Source: JBQTGK01 sp052400665 (GTDB taxonomy: Bacteria > Bacteroidota > Bacteroidia > Bacteroidales > Marinifilaceae). Taken from it: a stretch of DNA of 64,000 bases. Positions 25,919 through 35,613 of this stretch are shown in pieces. A model generated the notes under the pieces. It saw nothing but the letters and a program-made list of their open reading frames with translations. It did not search any database and was not told the origin of the DNA. Positions within the stretch are counted from its first letter, which is position 1, and every line of letters starts with the position of its first letter. The position numbers were made by a program, and so were the translations under genes. The DNA lies in assembly GCA_052400665.1 (NCBI GenBank), contig JBQTGK010000005.1; one strand, given 5' to 3'.

Positions 25919-27721
25919 GTGATAAAAAATAAGAATATAGATTATTTAAAATCTTTGGTTGCAGCTTTACCCGAAGAACCTGGAGTTTATCAGTTTTTTG
26001 ATGAGAACGAAAAGATTATATATGTAGGAAAAGCCAAGCGTTTAAAAAGGAGAGTAGCTTCCTACTTTAATAAAGTTCATGATACAGCTAAAACCAATAT
26101 CCTAGTTCGTAAAATTTCAGGTATTCGGCATATTGTTGTAAACTCTGAAGAAGATGCCTTACTTCTCGAGAATAATTTAATAAAAAAGCATCAGCCTCGT
26201 TATAATGTTTTACTAAAAGATGATAAATCTTTTCCGTGGATATGTATAAAAAAGGAGAGATTCCCCCGAGTTTTTGTGACGCGACATTTACTTAAAGATG
26301 GTTCAGAATATTTTGGTCCTTATACCAGCGTAATGATGGTTCGGACATTAATGGATATGATTCGTTCATTATATAAGTTGCGCAATTGTAATTTAAGCTT
26401 ATCGGAAGAAGGAATAAAAAATGGAAAGTTTAAAGTTTGTCTCGAATATCATATAGGAAATTGTAAAGCGCCGTGTATAGGAAAAATATCAGTAGAGGAG
26501 TATGAAGAAACCATACAAATCATTCGTAATATTCTGAAGGGAAATATTGGTATGGTAACTTCTCATTTAAAAGAAAAAATGAATGAGTTTGCTCAGGATT
26601 TTAAATTCGAAGAAGCTCATCAGGTTAAAGAAAAGCTTGAATTACTAAGTAAGTATCAAAGTAAATCTACTATTGTAAATCCATCCATCAATAATATTGA
26701 TGTCTATTCGATATTAGATGATGAGGATTCGGCTTATGTCAATTTTCTTAAAATTGTAAATGGTGCAATAATACAGGCTCACACTATAGAGTTAAAAAAG
26801 AAGATGGATGAAAGTAAAGAAGACTTACTTCTTCTTGCCATTACTGATATAAGGCAAAAAATATTTAGCACTGCTAAAGAAATAGTATTGCCATTCGATC
26901 TTGAATTGCCATTTGATGGAGTTAAATGTTTGGTCCCTCAACGTGGCGACAAACGAAAATTACTGGACCTTTCGCTTCGTAATGTCAAATACTTCCGTCT
27001 AGAGAAGTTAAAACATGGCGATAAATCATTAAAACAGTCTCATTCCGATAGAATTGTTGAGAAAATGAAGACCGATTTACGATTGAAAGATGCTCCGGTT
27101 CACATAGAATGTTTTGATAATTCTAATATACAGGGTACAAATCCAGTAGCATCCTGTGTAGTTTTTCGAAATGCTCGCCCTTATAAAAAAGACTATCGTC
27201 ATTTTAATATTAAAACTGTAGTAGGGGCTAACGATTTTGCTTCTATGGAAGAAATAATATATCGGCGATACAAAAGACTTTTGGAGGAAGATAAATCATT
27301 GCCGCAATTAATAGTTATTGATGGGGGAAAAGGGCAGTTGGGAGCAGCCTTAAATAGTTTGAATAAATTAAACTTAAGAGGTGTTATTTCGGTTATTGGG
27401 ATTGCAAAAAAGTTAGAAGAGATCTATTTTCCTGGTGATCCTTATCCATTATATCTCGATAAAAATTCTGAAACCTTAAAAACCATTCAGCATTTGCGAA
27501 ATGAATCGCATCGTTTTGCCATTACCTTTCATAAGCAAAAACGATCGAAAGCTTTTATTGGATCCGAGCTTGATAAAATAGATGGGATTGGTCCTAAAAC
27601 CGTTCAAAAGTTAATTCAAAGGTTTAAGTCTGTCGAAAATATAAAGAAACTTGCCCGAGCAGACTTAGAGTTAGAAGTTGGTAAATCTAAAGCTGAAATT
27701 ATTTTTAAATATTTTAATTAG
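25919..27721 (+). CDS. uvrC: Excinuclease ABC subunit C
   Basis: Makes both incisions around DNA lesions in nucleotide excision repair after UvrA/UvrB. Domains in order: GIY-YIG nuclease (about 15-95, GVYQFF...IIYVGKA), UVR UvrB-interaction helix (about 208-240), C-terminal RNase-H-like nuclease (about 370-540, with ECFDNSNIQGTNPVASCVVF) and a helix-hairpin-helix pair (about 548-600, IDGIGPKTVQKLIQRF). The start is GTG at 25919; the domain begins soon after, so no upstream start is needed. The 600 aa length is normal. Confidence 0.96.
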   Translation: MIKNKNIDYLKSLVAALPEEPGVYQFFDENEKIIYVGKAKRLKRRVASYFNKVHDTAKTNILVRKISGIRHIVVNSEEDALLLENNLIKKHQPRYNVLLKDDKSFPWICIKKERFPRVFVTRHLLKDGSEYFGPYTSVMMVRTLMDMIRSLYKLRNCNLSLSEEGIKNGKFKVCLEYHIGNCKAPCIGKISVEEYEETIQIIRNILKGNIGMVTSHLKEKMNEFAQDFKFEEAHQVKEKLELLSKYQSKSTIVNPSINNIDVYSILDDEDSAYVNFLKIVNGAIIQAHTIELKKKMDESKEDLLLLAITDIRQKIFSTAKEIVLPFDLELPFDGVKCLVPQRGDKRKLLDLSLRNVKYFRLEKLKHGDKSLKQSHSDRIVEKMKTDLRLKDAPVHIECFDNSNIQGTNPVASCVVFRNARPYKKDYRHFNIKTVVGANDFASMEEIIYRRYKRLLEEDKSLPQLIVIDGGKGQLGAALNSLNKLNLRGVISVIGIAKKLEEIYFPGDPYPLYLDKNSETLKTIQHLRNESHRFAITFHKQKRSKAFIGSELDKIDGIGPKTVQKLIQRFKSVENIKKLARADLELEVGKSKAEIIFKYFN

Positions 27722-27770
27722 GAATTTTTCACTTTTGAAGGCCTATTCTTCAATTGTTTTTTTGTGAAAT

Positions 27771-28754
27771 CTAGAAAAATGCTTTAATGAGCTGATTGGA
27801 AGTCATATTATTAAAGTATAAGTCTAGGTTTATTTCGTTAAGTGTCTTCAATACAGCTGACTTATCATGATACAAACCTTTTAACTTGTTTGTAAAGTCT
27901 GAAATTGCCTTAGGATGGATACAATTGCCATTTAATTTTAGATTTTGAATTCTGCCTTTTTCGATATTTAATTCAACTTCCAGAATAGAACCTCCGGCTA
28001 AATTGCTTAGTTTTTCAAACCTATAATTGGGAGAGTAGCCATAGTTCCATTCCCAATTGTTATATTTTTCTTGCATTAGAATTTCTATTTGCTCGTTGTC
28101 TTGTGCAGTTAGCAGAAATTCTTTAGCTGTTGGGAAAGTTGCTTTAACTTGCAGAATAAGCTTCTTACTAAATTCAGAAAGATTTATTGGATCGGAAAGA
28201 TAATCAGAGATGTTTGTTACCTTACTTCTAATGGATCTTACACCTCTATCTTTAAACTTTAAGGGATTAACCTTCAACAATTGGTTTAAGCGTTTTAAAT
28301 CGCTTGAAAATAGCATTGTTCCATGTTGCATGACTTTATTCTTGTATACATGAGAGGCATTACCCGAAAATTTCTTTCCATCAATCGTTAAATCGCTTTT
28401 CCCTTCAAATTTTGCATCTATCTGCATGTTCTGGAGAGTATCAATAATAGGTTGACTGTATTTTTGAAAATCAACTAATTTACCTTTTTCTCCTTTTTTG
28501 ATAAAGCAATAGTTTAAGTTGCCTTCATCGTGAAAAACAGTTCCGCCACCAGATAATCTTCTGTGTACAGGAATATTTTCTTTTTCGGTTTTTTCCAGAT
28601 TAATCTCAGCAAGCGTGTTTTGATGTTTACCTACTATTAGGGTAGGCGTATTGCTATACAAAAAAAAGAAATCATCTTCGTAATTTTTCAGCAAATATTC
28701 TTCTGTTGCCAGATTAAAAGCAGGATTGTGAGAGGAACTTATGAAATATAGCAT
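27771..28754 (-). CDS. lplA: Lipoate-protein ligase A
   Basis: Attaches exogenous lipoate, through lipoyl-AMP, to the Lys of 2-oxoacid dehydrogenases and GcvH. The N-terminal catalytic domain shows RRLSGGGTVFHDEGNLNYCF (about 65-84) and the lipoate/AMP Lys in KSDLTIDGKKFSGNA (about 119-133). The C-terminal accessory domain (about 245-327) has the IEKGRIQNLKLNG segment. The length of 327 aa fits the two-domain ligase. It is transcribed opposite to uvrC, with the ends converging about 50 bp apart. Confidence 0.93.
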   Translation of the reverse strand: MLYFISSSHNPAFNLATEEYLLKNYEDDFFFLYSNTPTLIVGKHQNTLAEINLEKTEKENIPVHRRLSGGGTVFHDEGNLNYCFIKKGEKGKLVDFQKYSQPIIDTLQNMQIDAKFEGKSDLTIDGKKFSGNASHVYKNKVMQHGTMLFSSDLKRLNQLLKVNPLKFKDRGVRSIRSKVTNISDYLSDPINLSEFSKKLILQVKATFPTAKEFLLTAQDNEQIEILMQEKYNNWEWNYGYSPNYRFEKLSNLAGGSILEVELNIEKGRIQNLKLNGNCIHPKAISDFTNKLKGLYHDKSAVLKTLNEINLDLYFNNMTSNQLIKAFF

Positions 28755-28872
28755 TTTGTTTGTATTTTTTGATTTACAAATATGACTATAATTTGTTAAT
28801 AGTTTTAATTTAGATTTTAGGAATGTTTTTATTGTAGGTATTAAAAATCACTTTTCTTCAAAAGTAAAATAG

Positions 28873-28880
28873 TATATTTG
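28873..28880 (+). promoter_or_regulatory. -7 promoter box (TATATTTG) of dtd
   Basis: TATATTTG fits TAnnTTTG and sits 33 bp before the dtd start codon in the divergent lplA/dtd spacer. The -33 region is T-rich without a clear TTG. Confidence 0.4.
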
Positions 28881-28913
28881 AATTAAATTTATGTACCTAA
28901 TAAATATTTAGTT

Positions 28914-29366
28914 ATGAAAGTTGTTGTTCAGCGAGTTACTGAAGCCGCTGTAAAAGTAGATTTGGAAGTGGTTGGTGAAATTAAAAAAGGATTGATGGTA
29001 CTCGTTGGAATCGAAAATGCCGATTCGATTGATGATGCCCAATGGTTAAGCAAGAAAATTTGTAACCTGAGAATATTTGATGATCAACATGGAGTAATGA
29101 ATAAATCATTGTTGGATGTAGAAGGCGATATTCTTGCAATTAGTCAGTTTACTCTTCACGCAAAAACTAAAAAAGGTAATCGTCCTTCCTATATTCATGC
29201 GGCAAAACCTGATATTTCAATTCCTTTGTATGAGAGTTTTGTGGCTTGTTTAGAGCAAGAATCAGGAAAAAAAGTAGAAACGGGTAAATTTGGTGCAGAA
29301 ATGCAGGTTTCTCTGATTAACGACGGACCAGTTACCATTGTAATGGATACAAAAAACAAAGAATAA
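28914..29366 (+). CDS. dtd: D-aminoacyl-tRNA deacylase
   Basis: Removes D-amino acids and glycine wrongly attached to tRNA. Family features are complete: VVQRVTEAAV at the N-terminus, the SQFTLHAKTKKGNRPS segment (about 77-92, containing the SQFTL catalytic motif) and the NDGPVTIVMDT segment (about 137-147) with the Gly-Pro pair that excludes L-amino acids. The length is 150 aa. The stop TAA shares its last base with the ATG of the next gene, a translational-coupling overlap. Confidence 0.96.
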   Translation: MKVVVQRVTEAAVKVDLEVVGEIKKGLMVLVGIENADSIDDAQWLSKKICNLRIFDDQHGVMNKSLLDVEGDILAISQFTLHAKTKKGNRPSYIHAAKPDISIPLYESFVACLEQESGKKVETGKFGAEMQVSLINDGPVTIVMDTKNKE

Positions 29367-29698
29367 TGGATCAGATTGGAATTAAAGAAGCTCAGGAAAT
29401 GGTAGATCAATGGATCAAAAAATATGGAGTGCGCTATTTTAATGAACTTACTAATATGGCTATTCTTACTGAAGAAGTAGGAGAGGTTGCTCGAATTGTT
29501 TCGAGAAAATATGGAGAACAATCTTTCAAAGAAAGCGATAAGAAAGTAGATTTAGCTGATGAAATGGCTGATGTTTTATGGGTTTTGATGTGTTTGGCAA
29601 ATCAGACAGGAGTCGATTTAGACGAAGCTTTTCAAAAAAATATAGAGAAGAAAACGAAGCGAGACTCAACTCGACATAAAAACAATGAAAAACTGTAA
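29366..29698 (+). CDS. MazG-like nucleotide pyrophosphohydrolase (110 aa)
   Basis: Small all-helical NTP pyrophosphatase, likely to clear abnormal nucleotides. The E..E and E..D metal motifs are visible: ILTEEVGEVARIV (about 32-44) and DLADEMADVLWVLM (about 64-77). It overlaps dtd by one base. In related genomes, as I recall, this pair is followed by deoC, which lies at 31155 here after 1.4 kb of decayed genes. Confidence 0.88.
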   Translation: MDQIGIKEAQEMVDQWIKKYGVRYFNELTNMAILTEEVGEVARIVSRKYGEQSFKESDKKVDLADEMADVLWVLMCLANQTGVDLDEAFQKNIEKKTKRDSTRHKNNEKL

Positions 29699-29843
29699 TA
29701 AATACACCATTTTTGATGATACAATTATAGCCGCTTGTCTACGAAACATTCTATTTGTTCAAAAAACCTGACAATCATTTATAGAGAATGTATCATACAA
29801 TAATATTTGTTTAGTTTTGTTAGCTGCGAATAAAGCTGTTTAA

Positions 29844-30348
29844 ATGAAACTGACACAATTTTTTTTTCATATTATTTCCACTTTTTTCTTATTCTCAAGC
29901 AAATGAGAATTTTGAGCAAATCTATCAAAAAGGAGAAGAGCTCCTTTTTTCCAGTTGCGATTCTTGTTTAAGCTCGGTTCAAGAATTAAAAACACTTCGG
30001 AATATAAATGCCCTTCAGAAAATCAGAATTAAGCTTTTAGAGACTGAATCCAAATGTCAGTTGCAGAGTATTGATTCCACAAAGCTAATTCTTACCAATT
30101 GTTTGGATACTATTAAACAGACTTTTCCAAAAAATATAATAGTTAAAGTAAAAATATTATTACTATTGGGTAGTATTAATTCATCTAATTCAAATGTTGA
30201 TGAAGGAATACCTGAACTACTTAAGGCCTTAGAACTATTTGAAAATTAGGAAAATAAAGATCTGAAGTACTATTGCATTCTTAAGATAGCTGAAGCACAT
30301 CGTATAAAAAACAGTTTGATTGTGAGGATAAAAACAGCTATTAAGTTG
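29844..30348 (+). pseudogene. Decayed exported TPR-type protein, N-terminal fragment
   Basis: An ATG at 29844 opens MKLTQFFF and the frame is soon lost. Shifting by one base at the T-run (about 29858-29868) restores a signal peptide ending FPLFSYSQA and then a continuous frame, ANENFEQIYQKGEELL, through a helical segment to TAG at about 30247. After that stop the same frame continues (ENKDLKYYCILKIAEAHRIK) to a TAA near 30346. One frameshift and one nonsense codon therefore separate pieces of a single protein that resembles the N-terminal TPR half of sensor or regulatory proteins. Everything downstream is missing. Confidence 0.6.
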
Positions 30349-30465
30349 AAATAACAGTTACTAATTAAGATGGCTTTAGTCATACCGAACACTTCACCAT
30401 TGAAATAGGTGATGCAATGAAGCACCTTTTGACATTTAATTACTTGTTTTGTAAGTTCATTTGAA

Positions 30466-30876
30466 ATTTCAGTCTGGTTAACATTAGTAGATCATGAAGA
30501 TGGAAGTGCAAGTTTGGCGTGTATACCAAATGAAGCAGGTAGTTTTAACCTGGCTTTGGAAGTTTCGGATAATAAATTAAGCGAAACACAGGAATTTGTC
30601 ATTGAGGTTGGCATTTCAACAGGAATTAACGATGTGTTTGCTGAGCCAGAGGTAAGTATTTAGTGATTTGCACATTGATTTATCAGATTTGGAAATCGTG
30701 ATTTTACGATTTACTTGTATAGCATAACCGGTAGTTTGTTGTTTAAAGAACAACACCGAAGTAGTAGCGGAAAAGCCCGAATTACAAAATCAGTACAGCA
30801 ATTAGGAAGCGGAGTTTATTTGCTGGTAATTGAATTGGATGGCTACCGAAAAAGCTACAAAGTTCTAAAACAATAA
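30466..30876 (+). pseudogene. Decayed type IX secretion cargo: Ig-like repeat and C-terminal sorting domain
   Basis: The first frame (30466-30660) reads an Ig/cadherin-like repeat, PNEAGSFNLALEVSDNK and FVIEVGISTGINDVFAEPE, and stops at TAG. In shifted frames follow LHIDLSDLE and then IYLYSITGSLLFKEQ ... LGSGVYLLVIELDGYRKSY, ending at TAA 30876. This is the por-secretion C-terminal sorting domain (TIGR04183 type) with the YPNP stretch deleted. It is an end fragment of a large surface protein broken by several indels. Upstream, 30370-30460 may hold more of the same protein. No intact T9SS gene occurs in the window. Confidence 0.7.
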
Positions 30877-30900
30877 TAACAAGATATACATTTAGTTAAA

Positions 30901-30934
30901 GCCAAAGTCATTATTGCAATGACTTTGGCTTTTC
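30901..30934 (+). terminator. Intrinsic terminator after the decayed T9SS cargo gene
   Basis: GCCAAAGTCATT (30901-30912) pairs perfectly with AATGACTTTGGC (30918-30929) around a 5-base loop, followed by TTTTCTTTTT. This is the surviving terminator of the decayed gene. Confidence 0.8.
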
Positions 30935-31154
30935 TTTTTATCTTAAGTTCAAATAAATTAATGATATAGAAATAGGGGAAGAGTTAAAATTATTTTAGTT
31001 TTGTGCTTTAATCGTTAAGATATACATAAAAGTGATTTTATGTATTTATGGAAAAATCAGCGGAAACGTCCGCAACTGGTTAATTATTATTTATTTACAT
31101 TGTGTAGCGACAAATATTGGATTTGACGCTCCATCCTAATTAAAATTTAGAAGG

Positions 31155-32054
31155 ATGAAGAAAGACATTTTAGAAATCTTGAAATCGTACAATTTAGAAT
31201 TAAATGATCAAGAGGTTAGCAATCAGGTAAAAGCGATTTTAGCTTCCGATTTTAATTCTTTGTACACTGTTGAGAATTTAAAGAAAAATTTCTCGTTAAT
31301 CGATTTAACAACTTTAAATTCTACCGACACCCACGCAAGAGCAAAAAGTTTTGCAGAAAATGTAAATAACTTCCAGAATGATTTTGACATGCCGAATGTT
31401 GCAGCAATATGCGTATATCCATACCAGGTGCCAACATTAAATGAAAACTTAAAAGCAGAAGGCGTAAAAATTGCTTCTGTTGCCGGTGTTTTCCCATCTT
31501 CTCAATCTTTCATAGAAGTTAAGGCATTAGAATGTAAAATGGCTGTTGAAAAAGGAGCCAATGAAATTGACATTGTCATTTCGATTGGGGCTTTTTTAGA
31601 GGGGGATTATCAAACTGTGTTTGAGGAAATTGTAGCACAAAAAGAAGCTTGCGGAAAAGGGCACTTAAAAGTGATTTTGGAAACAGGGGAGTTGAAAACT
31701 GCAACAAACATTCGTACCGCATCAATTATTGCGATGGAAGCAGGCGCCGATTTTATTAAAACATCAACTGGGAAGGTGCCTGTGAATGCTACATTAGAAG
31801 CAGCTCACATCATGACACAGGCCATTAAAGAGTATTTTGATAAAACAGGTAGAATGGTTGGATTTAAACCTGCAGGAGGGATCTCAACATCCAAAGATGC
31901 AATTGAGTTCTTCGCAATATCGCATCATAATCTCGAAGATAATTGGTTAAACAATAATTACCTTAGAATTGGGGCATCTAGTTTGGCTAATAACTTACTA
32001 AGCGAGATTTATAAGATCGAAACAGGAGAAAATAAGAAGATTACATATTTTTAG
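31155..32054 (+). CDS. deoC: Deoxyribose-phosphate aldolase
   Basis: Cleaves 2-deoxyribose-5-phosphate to glyceraldehyde-3-phosphate and acetaldehyde in deoxynucleoside breakdown. The class I aldolase barrel has the Schiff-base Lys in DFIKTSTGK (about 195-203), the GHLKVILETGEL strand (about 173-184), NEIDIVISIGAFLEG near 136 and VGFKPAGGI near 235. The length, 299 aa, matches the longer type found in this phylum. It is alone, with a terminator just behind. Confidence 0.95.
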   Translation: MKKDILEILKSYNLELNDQEVSNQVKAILASDFNSLYTVENLKKNFSLIDLTTLNSTDTHARAKSFAENVNNFQNDFDMPNVAAICVYPYQVPTLNENLKAEGVKIASVAGVFPSSQSFIEVKALECKMAVEKGANEIDIVISIGAFLEGDYQTVFEEIVAQKEACGKGHLKVILETGELKTATNIRTASIIAMEAGADFIKTSTGKVPVNATLEAAHIMTQAIKEYFDKTGRMVGFKPAGGISTSKDAIEFFAISHHNLEDNWLNNNYLRIGASSLANNLLSEIYKIETGENKKITYF

Positions 32055-32080
32055 TATTGTTTATTAAAAGTTTTAAAAAA

Positions 32081-32106
32081 AAGTCGGAAATTTTTCCGGC
32101 TTTTTG
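32081..32106 (+). terminator. Intrinsic terminator of deoC
   Basis: AAGTCGGAAA (32081-32090) pairs with TTTCCGGCTT (with one G-T pair), followed by TTTG. Lies 27 bp after the deoC stop. Confidence 0.75.
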
Positions 32107-32180
32107 CATTTAAACGAATAAAATATTTAACTTCGGTTAATTATTGATAACAGCACAAATTTTAACGATCGAGTTATTAA

Positions 32181-34079
32181 ATGTATTCAGATTTGCCTGA
32201 CAATTTAAATGACAGAATTCAAGAATTGGAAAATGAACTCCAGGAGCTCAAACAATTACTTGGTACTAAATCGACATTACTTCAACATTTGTTGCAGAAT
32301 TCGAAAAAGGATACCCTGTTTTCTGTTATCGATACAAAGTTTAATTTAATCGAGATAAACGATAAAAGATTAAATCAAATTGGAAAAAAAAGATCGGAGA
32401 TACTTGGCGAAAAATGTTACAAAGTTTTTTACGGATTAAATAAGGAGTGTAAGGAATGTACTGTTCGAAAATCAATTATACATAAAAAACAAAGTAGATT
32501 TTTAAAATCATACAGCGATAACGGCATTATAAAATTCGAAGAAAAAATAATAACTCCAATTGCAAACAGTATTGGAGATATAGAACGTCTTACTGTCGAA
32601 AGTGAAGACATTACAGGTTATTATCAATTAATAGATAAGGCAGGACAGAGAGATAATTTTTTTAGAAATATTTTTGAATCTTCGGGTGATGCCTATTTTA
32701 TTCATGATGAAAAAGGAAAAATACTTGAATTTGGTTCGCAGTTACCTGTTTTATTAGGATATACAGAAGAGGAATTTAAATATTTATCAGTTCATGATAT
32801 CGATGATCCGAAAAATTCCAAAGAATTTGATAAAAGGCTAAGAGACTTTAAACAAGGTAATAATTTACTATTCGAAACTGATATTATTAAGAAATCGGGT
32901 GGTAGAGTTCCGGTTGAATTAAGTGCCAATTTAATTCCATTGCAAGATCATCCCATTTATTTTATTGCACTTAGAAATCTTGAAAAAAGAAGAAAAGCAG
33001 AGGAAGATTTGCGGAGAAGTGAGAAAACTTTTCGAACATTAGTAGAAAATGCCCCCGATTTAATTATGCGTTTCGATCGGGAGTTTAAACACCTGTTTGT
33101 TAATTCGGCATCTATACCACTTTTAGGTATTGAGCCACAAAAATTTATTGGAAAAACTCACGAAGATCTCAATTTTCCACATGAACTTTGTAAATTTTGG
33201 GAGCAGGAAATGCAAAAAGTTTTTGACTCTTCAAAAGCACGAACTGTCGAGTTTATGCTACCCGCTGATGGGAAAGATTATTATTTCGAATGGCAACTAA
33301 TTCCGGAATTTGAATCCAATGGCGAAACTGTAACACTAATGGCTATTGCTCGTGATATTACCGAAAGTAAACTAAACGAGATAGCCTTAAAAGAAGCGAT
33401 CCAAACCAAAGATAAATTCTTTTCAATTATTGCTCACGATCTTAAAAATCCTTTTAATGTGATGATTCCTATTGTTGGAGTTTTAAAAGAGGAATTGCAT
33501 AGTATGAGTAAGGAGAACCTAAGCGAAATGGTAGATCTCATAAGCTCATCGGTACAACAGGAATATAATCTTTTGGAGAGTTTACTGGAATGGTCAAGGG
33601 CTCAATCCGGAAGAATAAAACGAGAACCTAAGCAAATCGACCTTAGAATAATTACCGAGGCTAATATCAATCTTCATAAAGCAAAATTTCAGGAGAAAAA
33701 TATATCTATCGAATTCTTTTTTAATGGAAATAATGAGGTATTTGCCGACGAATATATGATTAGTACAGTAATTCGAAACCTAATTTCAAACGCTCTAAAA
33801 TTCACACATAATAATGGAATAATAAAAATAGGAATTGAATCTAATCAATCTGAAATTCAGTTTTATGTGCAAGATAATGGAGTTGGAATTAGCACAGAGA
33901 ATCAAAAAAAACTATTTAGAATAGATATCAATTTTAATTGTGTAGGAACCTGCGAAGAAGTAGGAACAGGAATAGGGTTAATATTATGTAAGGAATTTAT
34001 AGAGCAGAATAAGGGTAAAATAAAAGTAGATAGCAAAATAGGAGAGGGTAGTAAATTTACATTTACCTTACCTGCTTAA
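32181..34079 (+). CDS. Multi-PAS sensor histidine kinase (632 aa)
   Basis: Soluble sensor kinase. A short coiled coil (about 8-30) is followed by three PAS-like domains (about 45-140, 158-275, 280-395), HisKA (about 405-475, phosphoacceptor in FFSIIAHDLKNPF) and HATPase (about 515-632, N box NLISNALKFT, G1 DNGVGIST, G2 GTGIGLILCKEF). There is no transmembrane segment, so it senses a cytoplasmic signal. The first PAS carries a Cys cluster (GEKCYKVF ... ECKECTVRK), which may bind a metal or respond to redox; this is inference. No response regulator is adjacent. The stop codon is almost back to back with the polyprenyl synthase on the other strand. Confidence 0.9.
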   Translation: MYSDLPDNLNDRIQELENELQELKQLLGTKSTLLQHLLQNSKKDTLFSVIDTKFNLIEINDKRLNQIGKKRSEILGEKCYKVFYGLNKECKECTVRKSIIHKKQSRFLKSYSDNGIIKFEEKIITPIANSIGDIERLTVESEDITGYYQLIDKAGQRDNFFRNIFESSGDAYFIHDEKGKILEFGSQLPVLLGYTEEEFKYLSVHDIDDPKNSKEFDKRLRDFKQGNNLLFETDIIKKSGGRVPVELSANLIPLQDHPIYFIALRNLEKRRKAEEDLRRSEKTFRTLVENAPDLIMRFDREFKHLFVNSASIPLLGIEPQKFIGKTHEDLNFPHELCKFWEQEMQKVFDSSKARTVEFMLPADGKDYYFEWQLIPEFESNGETVTLMAIARDITESKLNEIALKEAIQTKDKFFSIIAHDLKNPFNVMIPIVGVLKEELHSMSKENLSEMVDLISSSVQQEYNLLESLLEWSRAQSGRIKREPKQIDLRIITEANINLHKAKFQEKNISIEFFFNGNNEVFADEYMISTVIRNLISNALKFTHNNGIIKIGIESNQSEIQFYVQDNGVGISTENQKKLFRIDINFNCVGTCEEVGTGIGLILCKEFIEQNKGKIKVDSKIGEGSKFTFTLPA

Positions 34080-34080
34080 A

Positions 34081-35076
34081 TTACTTTGTCCTTGAAATAG
34101 TGTATTCAACCAATTCTATTAATGCCAGTTTAGCTTCTGAATCAGGAAAATCAGATAGGCAGTTAATTGCTTTTTCCTTGTATTTCATCATTTTACTGCG
34201 TGTATATTCAATGCCTCCATTTTCCTTTACAAATTGAATTAAGCTGTTTACTTTATCATTATTTTTATTGTGCTTTTTTATAATTCTTAATGCCCAGCGT
34301 TTATTTTTATCAGATATATTACGAAGTACATAAATAAGGGGAAGAGTTAATTTTTTTTCTTTAATATCATTACCTGTGGGTTTACCAATATTTCCTTGTT
34401 TATCGTAATCGAACAAGTCATCTTTCATCTGAAAAGCAATTCCCAGGTTTTCGCCAAATTTCTTTAATTTTTCTTGTTCAGCCTCGTTGGCACCAGCCGA
34501 AATAGCACCTAAATGTGTACAGGAGGCAATCAAACTAGCTGTTTTCTTGTAAATAATATCAAAATATACTTCTTCGGTAATATTTAATTTTCTCGATTTT
34601 TCCAGCTGTAACAATTCTCCTTCACTCATTTCACGTACAGCATTCGAAACAACCTGCAGCTGATCATATTCCTTATTTTCGAGCGCAATTAGTAAGCCTT
34701 TCGAAAGTAAAAAATCACCGACCAATACAGCAGCTTTCGATTTCCAAAGTGCATTTACCGAGAAAAATCCTCTTCGTTCGTATGCTTCGTCAACCACATC
34801 ATCATGAATTAAAGTTGCAGTATGTAACAATTGGGTAAGCGATGCTGCAGTATAAGTTGCTGGTGTAACTTTATCGATTAATTTGGCACTAAGAAAAACA
34901 AGAATAGGTCTTATTTCCTTTCCTTTTCGTTTTATGATGTAGTTATTAATAATATCTAGCAATCGAATCTTACTTTTCATCGATTGCTTAAAGAAGAATT
35001 CAAATTCCTTCATCTCGGCCTGCACAGGTGCTTTAATCTCTTTAATTTTACTTTTTTTAGAACTCATAGCAACCAA
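34081..35076 (-). CDS. Trans-polyprenyl diphosphate synthase (331 aa)
   Basis: Builds the long isoprenoid chain of menaquinone, or a similar lipid, from isopentenyl diphosphate. Both Asp-rich motifs are present: LIHDDVVDEAYERRG (about 91-105) and QMKDDLFDYDKQGNIGKPTGND (about 215-236), the second followed by EKKLTLPLIY. The length is normal. The start may be Met4 (MSSKKSK) rather than Met1 at 35076. Chain length cannot be read from the sequence. Confidence 0.9.
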   Translation of the reverse strand: MVAMSSKKSKIKEIKAPVQAEMKEFEFFFKQSMKSKIRLLDIINNYIIKRKGKEIRPILVFLSAKLIDKVTPATYTAASLTQLLHTATLIHDDVVDEAYERRGFFSVNALWKSKAAVLVGDFLLSKGLLIALENKEYDQLQVVSNAVREMSEGELLQLEKSRKLNITEEVYFDIIYKKTASLIASCTHLGAISAGANEAEQEKLKKFGENLGIAFQMKDDLFDYDKQGNIGKPTGNDIKEKKLTLPLIYVLRNISDKNKRWALRIIKKHNKNNDKVNSLIQFVKENGGIEYTRSKMMKYKEKAINCLSDFPDSEAKLALIELVEYTISRTK

Positions 35077-35268
35077 AGTTAGTAATTTATATTAGTCTGG
35101 AAAGTCAAGGAATTAGGAAATTTAAGATGCAAAGAACCTCCTTTTATGAAGACTATTGGTAAATCATCTAAAAACTTATAAATTTAAATATTTCGATATG
35201 AAGGTGTTGAGTATTTACAAATATATTTATATATTTGCATTTGTTATTAAATTGATCAACCTAAGTAT

Positions 35269-35568
35269 ATGAAAATAAAAGATCTTGAACCTGAGAAGTT
35301 AGAGCAGGCGGCAAATATGCTAAAAGCAATTGCTCATCCAATGAGAATAGCAATTTTAGGATATCTTGAGGATGGGAAAAAACTTACGGTTACCGAAATT
35401 CACGAATTATTAAAGATAGAACAATCTACTACCTCTCATCATCTGGGAATTTTAAAAGATAAAGGAGTTTTATCGTCTAAAAGAGATGGGAAAAATACGT
35501 ACTACTTTTTAAAACATTGTAGCTTAAGTAATATTGTCGATTGTATAAGTAAATGCACACAAGGATAA
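35269..35568 (+). CDS. ArsR/SmtB-family transcriptional regulator (99 aa)
   Basis: Winged-helix repressor-type protein with the helix-turn-helix TVTEIHELLKIEQSTTSHHLGILKDKGVL at about 43-71. The ArsR metal motif ELCVCD is absent from the recognition helix region; Cys residues occur only at the C-terminus (HCSLSNIVDCISKCTQ), where they could form a different metal or redox site. A TATATTTG -7 box at 35230-35237 lies 32 bp before the start. The terminator at 35576 makes it monocistronic. The regulated gene is unknown. Confidence 0.88.
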   Translation: MKIKDLEPEKLEQAANMLKAIAHPMRIAILGYLEDGKKLTVTEIHELLKIEQSTTSHHLGILKDKGVLSSKRDGKNTYYFLKHCSLSNIVDCISKCTQG

Positions 35569-35575
35569 GAAATTA

Positions 35576-35601
35576 AAAACCGGATACGACCGGTTTTTTT
35601 T
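35576..35601 (+). terminator. Intrinsic terminator of the ArsR-family gene
   Basis: AAAACCGG (35576-35583) and CCGGTTTT (35590-35597) with loop ATACGA and a T-run. It lies at the very start of the next reading frame and argues that QueD starts at 35614, not 35602. Confidence 0.75.
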
Positions 35602-35613
35602 ATGATACGAAAT

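Noticed and set aside
28914..29366. One-base overlap of dtd with the next gene as a frameshift
   Set aside because: TAATG overlap is an ordinary translational-coupling arrangement and both products are complete.
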